Shown: positions 1-10,998 of the stretch, in pieces | How the letters are laid out: every line of letters starts with the position of its first letter | Numbering within the stretch: position 1 is the stretch's first letter | Source: Juglans regia | Lineage: Eukaryota > Streptophyta > Magnoliopsida > Fagales > Juglandaceae | Direction of reading: 5' to 3' | Length of the DNA: 64,000 nt | NCBI RefSeq assembly: GCF_001411555.2 | Contig: NC_049903.1 | Location: forward strand, 11,342,362 to 11,406,361 | Translations under genes and position numbers: made by a program | Notes under the pieces: model-generated | Told to the model about the DNA's origin: nothing | Database searches by the model: none | What the model saw: only the letters and a program-made list of their open reading frames with translations

Positions 1-445
1 CGGAAACCAAACAGCGGTTAGAGCCACCAATCCCTCCACAAAATAACCAAAACGAACTCAACAAAAAAATCCGAGTCTCGACAAAGCTAATTCAAAACCC
101 TAACTTCAATCAATTCACATAATTCAAAGAAGAAAGAAGAAAGAAAACACAAAACAAGAATTCGAGATCAATATCGTGATTGAGATGGAGAGAGAAGGCG
201 GAACCTGGCAGCAGGAGCAGCGTCAATGGTCCCTCCGGAACTGATAACCTCCTCTCGCATTTCTGCCGTGGCCCAAATTTGCGAAGCAAGAAGTATGAGA
301 GAGAAAAAAGGGGAAGAGCCGAGAGGAGACTAGAGAAGTGTGCTCACTTATACCGAGAATATTCGCGCGTGGAGCTTTGGTTGCATTTGGACACAGACGT
401 ATAATTTGAATCGATTGATTTGTAATAGATAAGTCTCCAAACAAG
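1..445 (-). other. Possible promoter and 5' leader of a gene running off the left edge
   Basis: On the minus strand a TATA-like string (TTATAAATA, positions 446-454) is followed by about 440 bp of CT-rich sequence containing an 'AGGGTTTTGAAT' string, which looks like an untranslated plant leader. No convincing coding exon is visible. Short open frames on either strand have no recognisable domain. Low confidence; the gene body would lie left of the window. Confidence 0.25.
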
Positions 446-454
446 TATTTATAA

Positions 455-1569
455 AAAAATTCATTATATTTTAAAAATATGTAAAAAAATAATTTTTTAT
501 TAATAAAATCTATTTTTTATAAAAAATTTCTATGAAATTTATCTATTTAAAAATTATATTTAATATTATTCTGTATGAATAATAGTAGTTTATAAATTTC
601 ATGATATATGTTAATATAAATAAATTGAAATATGTTTAAATATACTAAGGATGTTAAATAAGTTTAATTTTTTTTTATAAAAAATTAATAAATTTTGTTA
701 ATGATTAATTTGAAATGGGATGAATTTAGTTTATGTACCAACATAGCAAATGCGACTCAAAAGCTCAGTCTCTGATGACGTGGAAACGAGGTTGGTTTTC
801 AAATGACGTGGGTTCGGGTTTGGATTTGGGTTCAGATTTTGGGAGACTCGGGTTACTTCCGTAGACAATTCATGAGTTGTCCATGACACCTTTGATCATG
901 GTAACAGAGAAGTTTAAATTTTTAAAAGATGTGTTAAATTTATAAAGGGGTTTCATAAATTTATTGTGGTATGTTAAAATTTATTTTTATTTTACATTAT
1001 AATTTGACACATCAAATTACGTCAGTTTATAATTTTTTATTAAATTCTATTATAGGTAATGTATTTGTATTTCTCAAATTGTAATAACTTATTACAAAAT
1101 TTTCATCGAAGAGAATTATCTAGACTCATTTCTCTATTTAACATTTAACATTAATAAAATTTAGAGTTGGGCTAATAAAGAAGTTCAGGGGTACCAAAAT
1201 AAGTTCAAATTCTAGGAAATTAATTGTATCTTGAAGTTGAAATTGACTAGGTATCCATTTACCACGGTTTCAGAATCCAAACATGATCGAATCAATTGAT
1301 AACAAAGCCAAATAGTGCATGAGCAAAATTCTAATAAACAAGTGATGATGATATTGTTTGCAGGGACCTTCTACATCAATGCTGAGGCTGTAAGAAAAAT
1401 TATAGATTAACGGGAAGAACTTTAGAATAGAAAAGTTACCAATTATAGTTAAGCATATTAAGGAATTATGCTTGCCCCATTGTTTCGTCTTTCTAGATTG
1501 ATCTTCCTAAGTGGGGAATTGTTGATGCAAATTTCGGTACACCCAATGCCACCTCGTTACCCCTGCTAG
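455..1569. other. AT-rich intergenic sequence, no gene seen
   Basis: No coding potential was recognised. Positions about 622-715 resemble 29605-29713 (shared string 'gaaatatgtttaaatata' followed by a similar poly-T stretch), so part of it is a dispersed or rearranged repeat. The right end at 1569/1570 is the left edge of the large tandem duplication. Confidence 0.5.
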
Positions 1570-1796
1570 TAAAGAATGAACCTCAGACTCCCTGAATAGA
1601 TATCTTAGATTTTTTGTGCGATGTATCTCAAAAAAATGAAATAAAAACACATAGTACTTTAGGCTTACCTTTCTTTTCCTACATATCGTGGGGGATGTGG
1701 CATGACTCGCTTTCTTCCTAGGCCTCTAACTCTTGTGGCTTGATACAATCATATCTCCTAAATGGCTACATTGAGACATTAAGATCTCATTTGTGT

Positions 1797-4404
1797 CATA
1801 GAGTCACTTCAATCAGGCTCTTAGGTGATATTTTCTCCTTCCGAGCTAGAAAATCACATAGTACAGTACTACGAGACCCTTCTCTCAGAATTGGTTACTT
1901 GGAGGCAGAAGTTTGATGCTTTGCATTTTGAGGCGATTGATTCGCAGAGCGTGAGTATTGTGGAGACCTTTTGTAGAAGAAGAGATCTACAAGGTCTTAT
2001 CCGGCATGGCCAAGGATAAAGCGCTGGGGCCGGATGGCTTTTCAATGGGTTCTTTCAAACTTGTTGGGATATTGTAAAAGGCGATGTTATGAAGGGTTTT
2101 AGCGAATTTCACTCTTTTCAGAAGTTTGAAAAGTCCATTAATACAACCTTTATTGCTCTTATTCCTAAGAAACACTGGGTTTCGACTATTGAACATTTTC
2201 AGCCTATAAGTTTTGTTAGTAGCATATATAAGATCATCTCGAAGGTTCTTGCTAACCGGCTTAGTCCGATGTTAGAACAGATTATCTCCAAGTCTCACAA
2301 CGCATTTATTCGTGGGAGACAAATTCTTGACTCCATACTTATTGCAAATGAGTGTTTGGATTATCGATTATGGGAGGGAGGTTCAGGTGTTTTGTGCAAG
2401 CTCGACATAGAAAATGTCTATGATCATGTGAATTGGGAATTCCTTTTATACGTGCTTGAGAGATGCGATTTTGGGGATAGGAGAATTGCATGGATGCGTC
2501 ATTGTATTTCAACTGCTCGGTTCTCAGTTATGATTAATGGTACACCTACTGGTTTTTTTGCTAGTTCGAGGGGACTGCGGCAGAGAAATCTTTTATCTCC
2601 TCTTTTATTTGTCATAGTTATGGAGGTTTTGAGTAGGATGGTGCAGGCTATTGTTGGGGGAGATTTCTTATCAGTTTTTCATGTGGGCAATGGTGATGGT
2701 GGCACTATTGTGATATCACATCTTCTTTTTGCAGATGATCATTAGTTTTTTGTGAAGCAAAGAGTAGCTAGATCCAATTTTTAAAAGCATTGCTACTTTA
2801 CTTTGAGGCAGTGTCGGGGCTAAAGGTGAATTTGGGCAAGTCTGAGATGGTTCTTGTGGGTGTGGTTTCTAATATTCTCAGGTTAGCTAGCCTCATGGAT
2901 TGTAAGATGTCCTATTTTCCAATGAAATACTTGGGTCACCCGTTGGGAGCAACTTTCAAGAATAGAGCCATATGGGATGAAATAGTAAAGAAAATAGAGA
3001 AAAAGGCTGATTGGATGGAAACATGTATATTTATCGAAGGGGGGCCGTCTCACTCTTATCAAGAGTACTCTCACTAATCTCCTCACTTATTTCTTATATT
3101 TGTTTCCTATGCCTATAGGGGTGGTGAACAGAGTGGAGAAACTCTTTAGGGCATTCTTAATTCTTATGGGGAGGAATATGGGAGGAGAAGAAATTTCATT
3201 TGGTTAGATGAGAGACTGTATGTGCCTCAGCTGTGAATGGGGAGTTGGGTGTTTATAATTTGAGAATTTTCAATAAAACTTTATTGGGAAAATGGCTATG
3301 GAGATATCATTTGGAGGGGGGTCATTGTGGAGGGATACTATTGATGCTAGATATTGGGTCGCTTGGGGTGGTTGGTTCTCTAAGGAAGTAAGTGGGGGCT
3401 ATGGGGTGGGTTTATGGAAGTATATAAAGAAGGGGTGGCTATGTTTAGTAAATCAAGTTCGCTTTGCAGTTGGTGAGGGCAGTCGTATCAGATTTTGGAG
3501 GGACGTGTGGTGTGGAGTCCAGGCTTTGGAAAGGGTTTTCCCGGCCTTATACCGTATTGCAGCTAATAGGAAAGTTTCAGTGGCTGACGTGCGAATATTC
3601 TCTCAGGGTGCGCATTTGTGGAATATCATTTTTAATAGGGATTTCCATGATTGGGAATTACCTATTGTTTCAGAATTTTTCAGTTTATTATATTTCACGG
3701 AAATCTCATTGATACAGCGAGATAGTTTGAAGTGGAGGTCTAATAACCATAAGCTATGTACAGTTAAGGCGTATTATAGCATATTGACAATGCAACTTGA
3801 GATTACTCCGTTCTATTGGAAGAATATTTGGAGGTCTTGTGTGCCATCTAGAGTATCTTTTTTCGTTTGGAGTGCAGGTTTTGGGAAGATATTGACCACG
3901 AACAACTTGAGGAAGAATGGATGTGTAGTTGTGCTACTTGTATAAGAAGAATGGAGAATTTGTGGACTATTTATTACTACACTGTGTGGCAACAAGAGTA
4001 TTGTGGTATGAGATCTTTCTGAGAGTTTATATTGCTTGGGTTATGCTTATGAGGGTGGTGTATTTATTGGGATGTTGGTCAAAGTTGTAAGGTTGTAAGT
4101 ACGTGGCAGCAGTGTGGAAGATGATTCCTTTATGTATTATGTGGTATATTTGGACAAAAATGAACGCGCGTTGCTTTGAAGATAAGGAATGCACAAGGGC
4201 TGAGTTGAAGAATTTTTTTCTCCACGCTCTAATGTGTTGGTTTTCCACGATTGTATTACATGGGACAATGTTCAGGATTTCCTGTCTTTAATTTATCGCT
4301 TTTAGAATGTATTTAGGAGTTCCTTTGTATACATCCTGTGTACAAGGACTTTGTCTATTTCATTCATATATATAATATCTCTTTTTTTACTGATAAAAAA
4401 AAAA
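1797..4404 (+). mobile_element. LINE (plant L1 type), 5'-truncated, in duplication copy 1
   Basis: This non-LTR retrotransposon contains most of a reverse transcriptase and a C-terminal zf-RVT-like region, in pieces (for example 2089-2745, 2790-3077 and 3292-3945). Visible motifs include the palm-like [17 protein letters not shown], a SRGLRQ string and the catalytic FADD at about 2732. A frameshift right after FADD and several stops disable it. It ends in 'ctgat' plus poly-A. Imperfect target-site duplications flank it: 'aagatctcatttgtgt' (1781-1796) and 'aagatctcgtttgttt' (4405-4420). The endonuclease and ORF1 are missing by 5' truncation. The copy at 26681-29294 is its paralogue, made by the tandem duplication and not by a second insertion. 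Confidence 0.9.
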
Positions 4405-4483
4405 AAGATCTCGTTTGTTTACGCAATTCCTCTCAACTCAACTCATCTCATTTCATCATTATAACTCGAGGTGAAAACCGACC

Positions 4484-5062
4484 ATAAATATGATAATCGA
4501 TAAGCTTTCTCCAGTCCATGCCGGCAAGTTTGCAAAAAATCAATTTCCTTCAAGATCGAGGTGTCTCAATTTTGTGTATTTTCTAAAGAAAGAAGGAAGT
4601 TGATCCCCTTCAAGATGATTATGGTGTGATGATAACACCTCTACCAAATTCAAATACTACATTGAGCTTGGAATATTGTTAGATATATTATTGTTTGATA
4701 TGTCAAGTAAAGATAACGAGCGCAGTTCTTCCCACTGAGGAGGGAGTTAGTTCCATAGATAAATGATTGTTTCTCAAAACAAGTTCGTCCAATTCATGTA
4801 GTATTCCATAACTACCGGCAAAAGATGAGAATAAGAGATTATAAAGATACCTCAAACTTTCAAGAAAACCCAAAAACCTTGGAATGTTAATTATTGTTTC
4901 CGCTAAAATTATTCAGACTTGGGTACTGCACATAACTCAAAAGCTTTAAATTGATCAATTGAGTAAAATTATTCACACACCAAGTAGCATGCATGACTTC
5001 TGATCTTCCTTTGCTAACCAAAAATGGGCTTTTAAGGTTGAGTATGCAGCCTAATGAAGGCA
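4484..5062 (-). pseudogene. Degenerate LRR receptor-like protein fragment
   Basis: The sequence aligns by eye to the exon 2 LRRs of the neighbouring RLP gene (compare 4497-4790 with 8030-8300) and then jumps to sequence matching its N-terminal LRRs (4820-4960 against 9785-9900). It is therefore a shuffled or internally deleted relic. Stops and indels remove any long frame. The CACTA element at 5067 interrupts or bounds it on the right. Confidence 0.75.
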
Positions 5063-5066
5063 TGCT

Positions 5067-5433
5067 CACTACAAGAAAATAGGCATTTTTTAGCGATTTT
5101 AAGATCACTGGAAAAATGCCTAGTCATTTGCGGCGATTTATTGAGTATTTGCGACGAAATTTTTCATTACTATTGACTTTTCTCAGCTATTTAATGGTAC
5201 ACGGATCACACTAGTTCCAGCGAGTTTTTGTGCATTCGTAACAATTAAAAATCGCCAAAAAAAATAATTTTTCTCGACGAGTTTTGCCTCTCACTAGTTC
5301 AACTTATAAATGAATAAACAATTACGACAAACATCCGACACAGTAGAAATCGCTGGGAAAAATTAAATGCGGTGATTTTATGGGTTATTTGAGACGATTA
5401 TTAGCGTCGGAAAAGACAGTTTTTCTTGTAGTG
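5067..5433. mobile_element. Non-autonomous CACTA (En/Spm) element, 367 bp
   Basis: The ends are CACTACAAGAAAA (5067-5079) and its exact inverted complement TTTTCTTGTAGTG (5421-5433). These are typical CACTA terminal inverted repeats. A 3-bp target-site duplication, GCT, lies directly outside both ends (5064-5066 and 5434-5436). The inside has subterminal strings such as 'gcgatt' and 'gacga' and no coding region. Confidence 0.95.
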
Positions 5434-5539
5434 GCTTGTTGAGACAGCTAAATTGTTTCAAAATGCATGGATGGTGCCTGCATGCATGTATCTTACTGTT
5501 TTTTAATGATCGATGCTATGTATATCTCCTTTAACTTAA

Positions 5540-5830
5540 AAGTGGCTATAAACGTGAACAATAATAAACAGTGTTACAGTAATGAACAATGCTACAATAA
5601 TGTGAATAATGCTATAGTAATAAACAGTGCTACAATATGAACATTGCTGTAGTAATGAACAGTGCTACATGAACAATAATGAACAGTGCTACGTGCATCC
5701 GCGTCCCTCTCTGCATCCTCACAGCAAGATCACCACAAAATCACCAAATCATCATACAAATCACAAAATCACCGCAAAAATCACAACACAAATAACAAAA
5801 TCACCACATAAATCACAAAATCACCACGCA
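5540..5830. repeat. Degenerate short tandem repeats
   Basis: From 5555 to 5690 the phrase 'aatgaacagtgctacagt' recurs in imperfect copies. From about 5720 to 5830 the phrase 'atcaccacaaaatcac' recurs. Apparent reading frames here only translate the repeats. Confidence 0.7.
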
Positions 5831-6240
5831 CGGGGAGAAACCCGTGTGTGTAAAGGAAGAGAGAGGGCTATGGGCTTCGACCTATTGCGGGGGGAGAGAG
5901 AGAGGTCTGTGGGGACGAGATCGACGGCCTGGTGGTGGTGGTGCGGTGCCGTGTGGGTGGCTAACAGCTGCGCTACGGGGAGAAACCCGTCCATGTAGAG
6001 GAAGAGAGGGCTACGGGCTTTGGCCTGTTGCAGGGGGAGAGAGAGAGGTCTGTCGGGATGAAATCGGTGTGGGAAAGGTCGCCGGTGACTGGGCTCGGTG
6101 GCGACGTGGTAGCGGAGGCTGGTGGTGCTGGGAGGAGCCGAGGAGAAGAGAGATCGAGAGGGAGAGGGCCGTGCAGCTGGAGGGAGGCAGGAGAGAGAGG
6201 GAGGAGGGAAAAATGAGAGAAAAAGTTAGGGTTTGAAATT
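5828..6240. repeat. GA-rich segment with a diverged internal duplication
   Basis: About 110 bp from 5828 ('cggggagaaacccgtgtgtg') recurs from 5976 ('cggggagaaacccgtccatg'). Both copies carry 'gggggagagagagaggtctgt'-like cores. Translations are rich in Arg, Gly and Glu and have no recognisable domain. The following 6241-6740 is AT-rich and holds nothing recognised. Confidence 0.6.
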
Positions 6241-6881
6241 TCAACCCTTCATCTTCAATCTCCAGATTTGATCTAACAGTGGAGGTTAAACTAGCTTAAA
6301 ATAGATAATTCAAATATAAATTCAAATTTAATTTATAAAATACTAATCTTTTATCATTAAATAAATGATAGAGTTTTGTTAAATATTTTTAAGAGGGTAA
6401 AATCATATAAATAATTAGAGTTTTTAATATAATTTAAATCTCATAATATTCTTAATTAACTAAAATCATTTAAATAAAATGATTTTCTACCATTATAATA
6501 TTTTTGGAGTTTCCAAAAAATGGGTGGCCCGGACGGTAGCCAATAAATTTCCGATTGCCAAAATCTAGTGACCTGCAACGGTCGGCCGGTGGTTTTCTAG
6601 CCGCCACCCACATGCGGCGGCCTGATTGATGGTGATAGTTTTGAAAATAATTGGAGTTAGGGGATTTTAAGAATTATGCTTTATATTTTACTATTTTAGT
6701 TTCGGTCATCATGTGATGCATATTTTCTTAATAAAACTTGTGCATCTTCTATGTTGCATCTTGGAATTTGAGGGTGTAAAAGCCACTTTTACACCGCGTC
6801 CCAGAACAAAGAGGCACTCCTCGACAAATGTGGGTTTTATTATTTAATATGTGGACCAGCATTAATTGTGGAAACCTTAGA

Positions 6882-6914
6882 ATATATATATTATATATAT
6901 ATATATATATATAT
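6882..6914. repeat. (TA)n microsatellite
   Basis: An alternating TA run downstream of the RLP stop codon. The equivalent place in copy 2 (about 30142-30158) has a shorter run, so the tract differs in length between the two duplicates. Confidence 0.9.
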
Positions 6915-7163
6915 GTTGGTATAAAGAACCTGTGATGCCACTTATCATCTTTTGAATGGCACAATGCATGTCGTAAGGATAAAAGGTCTAATATAACACC
7001 AAAACCAAATATTTTAGAAAAGCTTTCAGCAAATAACAGTTTAAGCATTCAGAGTACGAAGAAGAAGGGAAAAAAAAACATACAAGCAAACTTAGGAGTT
7101 TTCCCTGTTGTGTATGACCACATGAGGGAACCACTCTGACCAATCTAATAATTTCCCATAGAT

Positions 7164-10100
7164 TCATCTTCTCTCCAACTTGATCCTCCTTAGAAAGGGA
7201 ACCAATTTGACCATAATGAAAACATAAATCTTGTCTTTCATATGATCAAAGCTTCTAAAGTAAGCTTGCCTCCATGAAGTTTTAACAATCAGAGTCCCAC
7301 AAACTCCCCAAAATCCAACAATAAATCCAATTGCCAAACTAATGTAGAATGATATTGGTGAATCAAATACTCCCTTTCCGTCCCTGTCATCTTCTCCATT
7401 TCCCTCACCTGGTGATCCTCTAGGTTCAGTTTCAGAGCCTGGACACTTGTTCGGAAGAGGTGGGCCACAAAGTAGATAGTTACCTTCATATATAGATGGG
7501 TCATTTAGTGTTTGAAGCTGTTTTCCATATGGCACTTGTCCCGACAAGTTGTTGAATGACAAATTCAAGTTACTCAAAAAGTTCAAAGCAGACAAATTTT
7601 CAGGGATTGGACCAGAAAGCTCGTTTCTTGAGAGATCAAGCGATTCTAAATTGTGCATATTCCCAATATTTTCAGGAATTTTTCCATTGAAATGGTTCCC
7701 AGACAAATTCATGTTGATAAACTTCGATAGGCTTGTAATATTGTCTGGTATTTCTCCTGATAGATTATTGTTTGAAAGGTCTAAAGAATGAACAAGAGGG
7801 AGAATTGAATCATATGGATATTCTTTACCTTTCGTAACCACTAGCATTTCCACAAAAGATTTATAATCATGATCTCTAGTTCCAGTACTCAAGTTCCCCA
7901 GACATGGAGGGATTCCCCCTGACAGATAATTGCCTGCAAGGTCTAAAATCTTAAGACCTGAAAGTAAACATAATTGTGAAGGTATGCTCCCCTCAAAAGA
8001 GTTAGAACTCAGTCTCAACCTCAATAAAGATGATAAGCTTTTTCCTATCCATGCCGATAGGTTTCCAAACAATTTGTTTTCTCCAAGATCGAGGCTTATC
8101 AAGCCTGTGCAGTATCTAAAGAAGGAAGGAAGCTCCCCTTCAAGATGATTTTGGCTTAATGATAACAGCTCTAGTGAACTCAAATATTGCATTGAGCTTG
8201 GAAAATTGCCGGATATGCTATTGTTTGAAATGTCCAATACATTTAACGATGACAAATTCTTCCAATGAGGAGGGAGTTCCCCAGATAAATAATTGTTTCT
8301 TAAAAAAAGAAATACCAATTTTTTTAACATTCCAATAGAAGAGGGAATTCCACCAGTCAGAGAATTTGAAGAGAAGTCCAAATATGACAACTTGGGCAGT
8401 AGTTCACCTATGTTTTCAGGGATCTGTACAAAAAAAAAAAAAAAAAGGGTACTCATGAGAAAAAGTGATCTGTGCAAAGATTGGAACAATTGAATTATAG
8501 TCAATGTAATCTGCCAAAGGTTGATCGAATTGGTAAGTGTGGTACCTGTCCGCGTAGTCCATTATTGGCCAAAATTAAAGTCTCACTATTTGAGCAGGAA
8601 TTCCAAAAGCCGTGCGGAATTGTGTCGGAAATTCCAACATTGCGAAGAACAATAGACACCAGCTCCGTTTGATTTTGAAGCCATGCTGGAAACTGTGGTC
8701 CAATCAACACATTATATAATTGGAGACGCTTAAGCTTAAAAGGAGGAAGCCAATCATGATTTACTTTTACGACCAATGTCCATTTGGTGGGTTTTCGAAC
8801 AGACAAATACATATCCTCTAATCGAGAGAGATTCTGAAAATGAGCTTCAGTTAAGGCACCTTCCCAAAATTTGGAACCCAAGTACAAGGAAACCAGCATT
8901 GATAGATTCCCAATGGTTTCTGAAATGCTTCCATTCATTTGATTTTCGGAAAGGTCAAGTTTCTGCAAGGATGACAATTTCCCAACAGAAGATGGAATTG
9001 AGCCCCAAAAAGAACAGAACGAGAGGTCAATAGTCTTCAATTTCTCGAGCCCTCCCAATGAGTGTGGCAGGATACCCCCAAGCAATTCATTGTCACCCAA
9101 CACTAGTGATTCTAGGCTGGATGTAGAACATTGAGACAAACCATCCACAAGCCCAACTATCTCCCCACTTACGTTGTTGGACGATATATCAAGCGTTTGC
9201 AATTGGCAAAGGTAGGCAAATGAGCTCGGTATCTCTCCTATAAAATTGTTAACAGATAAATCCAATATACGCAAGTTGGTCAGGTTTCCCAGACTAGATC
9301 GTAACTGACCTTCAAGTTGGAAATTATATGAAAGATGAAGCTCACGTAAATAATGTAGATTAAAAATTACAGTATCAGAAAAGACACCGCGAAGGGAGCT
9401 GGAGGCAAGATTGAGTACTGTAAGGTCACTCAGATTTGACAGCCAGTGAGGTATTGGGGAGGAAAATTTGTTGAAAGAGAGATCAAGGACAGAAAGCCCT
9501 GTGAAGTTAATAGAGTAAATGGTTTGAGGAAGACTAACAAGTTCACAGCCAACCAAGTGTAACTCCGATAAGGAAGGGAGCACATTAACCGCCTGTAGCC
9601 AATCTGATGCTTTAGAGAGGTTTACCAAACTCATGCTAAGGTACTTGAGGGAAGGAAAGCCAGCAAGCCAGTGTAGGCTTTCAACTTCCAGTCTTGGAAA
9701 GGGGCTAGAGAATGAATCTGAATTAAGGTCCAGATATTGGAGCCGTGATAGATTACCAAGATGGGGAGTAATAACTCCACCAAAAGATGAAAACGAGAGA
9801 TTAAGATACCTCAAACTTTCAAGGGAACCCAAAAAAGTTGGAATATTGCTTCCATTAAAATTATTCAGGCTTAGGTCTAGGTAACTCAAAAGCTTTAAAT
9901 CGAGTAAAGAAGGGCTTATCTTACCCCCCAAGCATGATTTCTTGAAAGCTTCACTAACTTCATATGTTTCTGTATCAAAGACCGGATCAACTGGATTTTT
10001 GAGGTCAAGCTTGACGACATGTGATCTTGTTCTGTTGTCACAACCAACGCCTATCCATGTACAGCAATTTTCACCAACCCAAGAAGAGAGCCGACCTGAT

Positions 10101-10285
10101 GGATCTGTTAGACTTTCTTTGAAGGCAAGAAGTGTTTTCCTCTCCTTCTCTAAGCATTTGACAGTTAGGCTTTCGGTGCATGAAGCGTGTTTAATAAATT
10201 CCAAACAAGGAGGTCCCAACAGAAAGAGGAAGAAGAAAAACAGAAAGAGATGAGCAATGGAAACGAAGTTGTGGGAACTTGCCAT
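7164..10285 (-). CDS. LRR receptor-like protein (EIX2/Cf type), two-exon model
   Basis: A cell-surface LRR receptor without a kinase. The family senses microbial or developmental ligands and signals with SOBIR1/BAK1-type kinases. Model: exon 1 10285-8546, intron 8545-8424 (GT-AG), exon 2 8423-7164. This gives 999 codons plus stop, in phase. The start at 10285 was chosen because MASSHNF opens a hydrophobic signal peptide (residues 1-35 or so). An LRRNT cap follows (44-90, with [11 protein letters not shown]), then many plant LRRs (LxxLxLSxNxLxGxIP) with N-glycosylation sites. Next come the LCGPPLPNKCPG cap, an acidic juxtamembrane stretch (about 907-936), a TM helix (about 937-960) with GFIVG and GFWGVCG, and a short basic tail (961-999). 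The family is usually intronless, so the intron is unusual: it sits where one or two LRRs would be expected. Expression and splicing were not tested. Confidence 0.8.
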
Positions 10286-10365
10286 ACTGCTCTTGAAATA
10301 CTTGCATGAACAGCTAATGATATTCTTTTGGGAATTAAGGATACTTGTCCTGCCACACCAAATCA

Positions 10366-10374
10366 ATATATAAA
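10366..10374 (-). promoter_or_regulatory. Putative TATA box of the copy 1 RLP gene
   Basis: TTTATATAT on the minus strand, 81 bp upstream of the chosen start codon. It is conserved in the paralogue at 32935-32943, also 81 bp from its ATG, which supports a shared core promoter. Confidence 0.5.
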
Positions 10375-10439
10375 GTCGGGATTCATCGTCTTGATATGAT
10401 CCGTGCTGCAAGAATTTACCAATAAATTATGCATTTCTT

Positions 10440-10998
10440 TCGTCAAATGTGTTTGTTTTATTTGCGTGTTTGATTGATGCATCTGGCCGGCCGGCAGTAT
10501 TAAATCCCTTGTCCATCTTCTGTTATAATATATTATGATCATGTAATTGATCACAAAACCTATTTTAATCTGTATGTGCATGGCTAAACATAGATAGCAT
10601 TAAAATAGATGAAGCACGAAAGACTGGCAAAGAATGTAATATTGCCGTCACAACAGTACTAGGTTGGCTAGTCAATCCGATCATGTTCCTTCCACCGTTA
10701 AGTTGGATTACGGAAACAACAATTATATAAAAGAACAAAGGTCATTAAATACAAAAAGAACCCGAGTTCTATAAGCATTAGTTTAGGGATTTGGGTCAAT
10801 ATCTGTTCATCTAGAAAATGGATGAAATGCTAGAAAAATGTGTAATATTGACCCGTGGACTTCATGGTTAATTCACACTCGTATGTGCACTTTCGGATTA
10901 TCCAATCGTTCAAGAGGAAAAGAACAAAAGAAAACAGTAGACAAAGAACAAAAGAATAAAGAAAATAAATTAGAGTAAAATAAAGAAAACCAGCTACA
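10440..10998. repeat. Left member of a 0.55-kb direct repeat (partner 20379-20917)
   Basis: From 'cgtcaaatgtgtttgtttta' to 'accagctacaac' this stretch is nearly identical to 20379-20917. It lies in the upstream region of the RLP gene. The two members bracket about 9.4 kb that contains the hAT element. Confidence 0.85.

Noticed and set aside
5627..6244. Frames of 60-130 codons in three phases
   Set aside because: They translate tandem and GA-rich repeats; no motif, and no equivalent in duplication copy 2.
7549..9884. Plus-strand ORFs over the RLP gene
   Set aside because: Antisense shadows of the LRR-coding exons on the minus strand.
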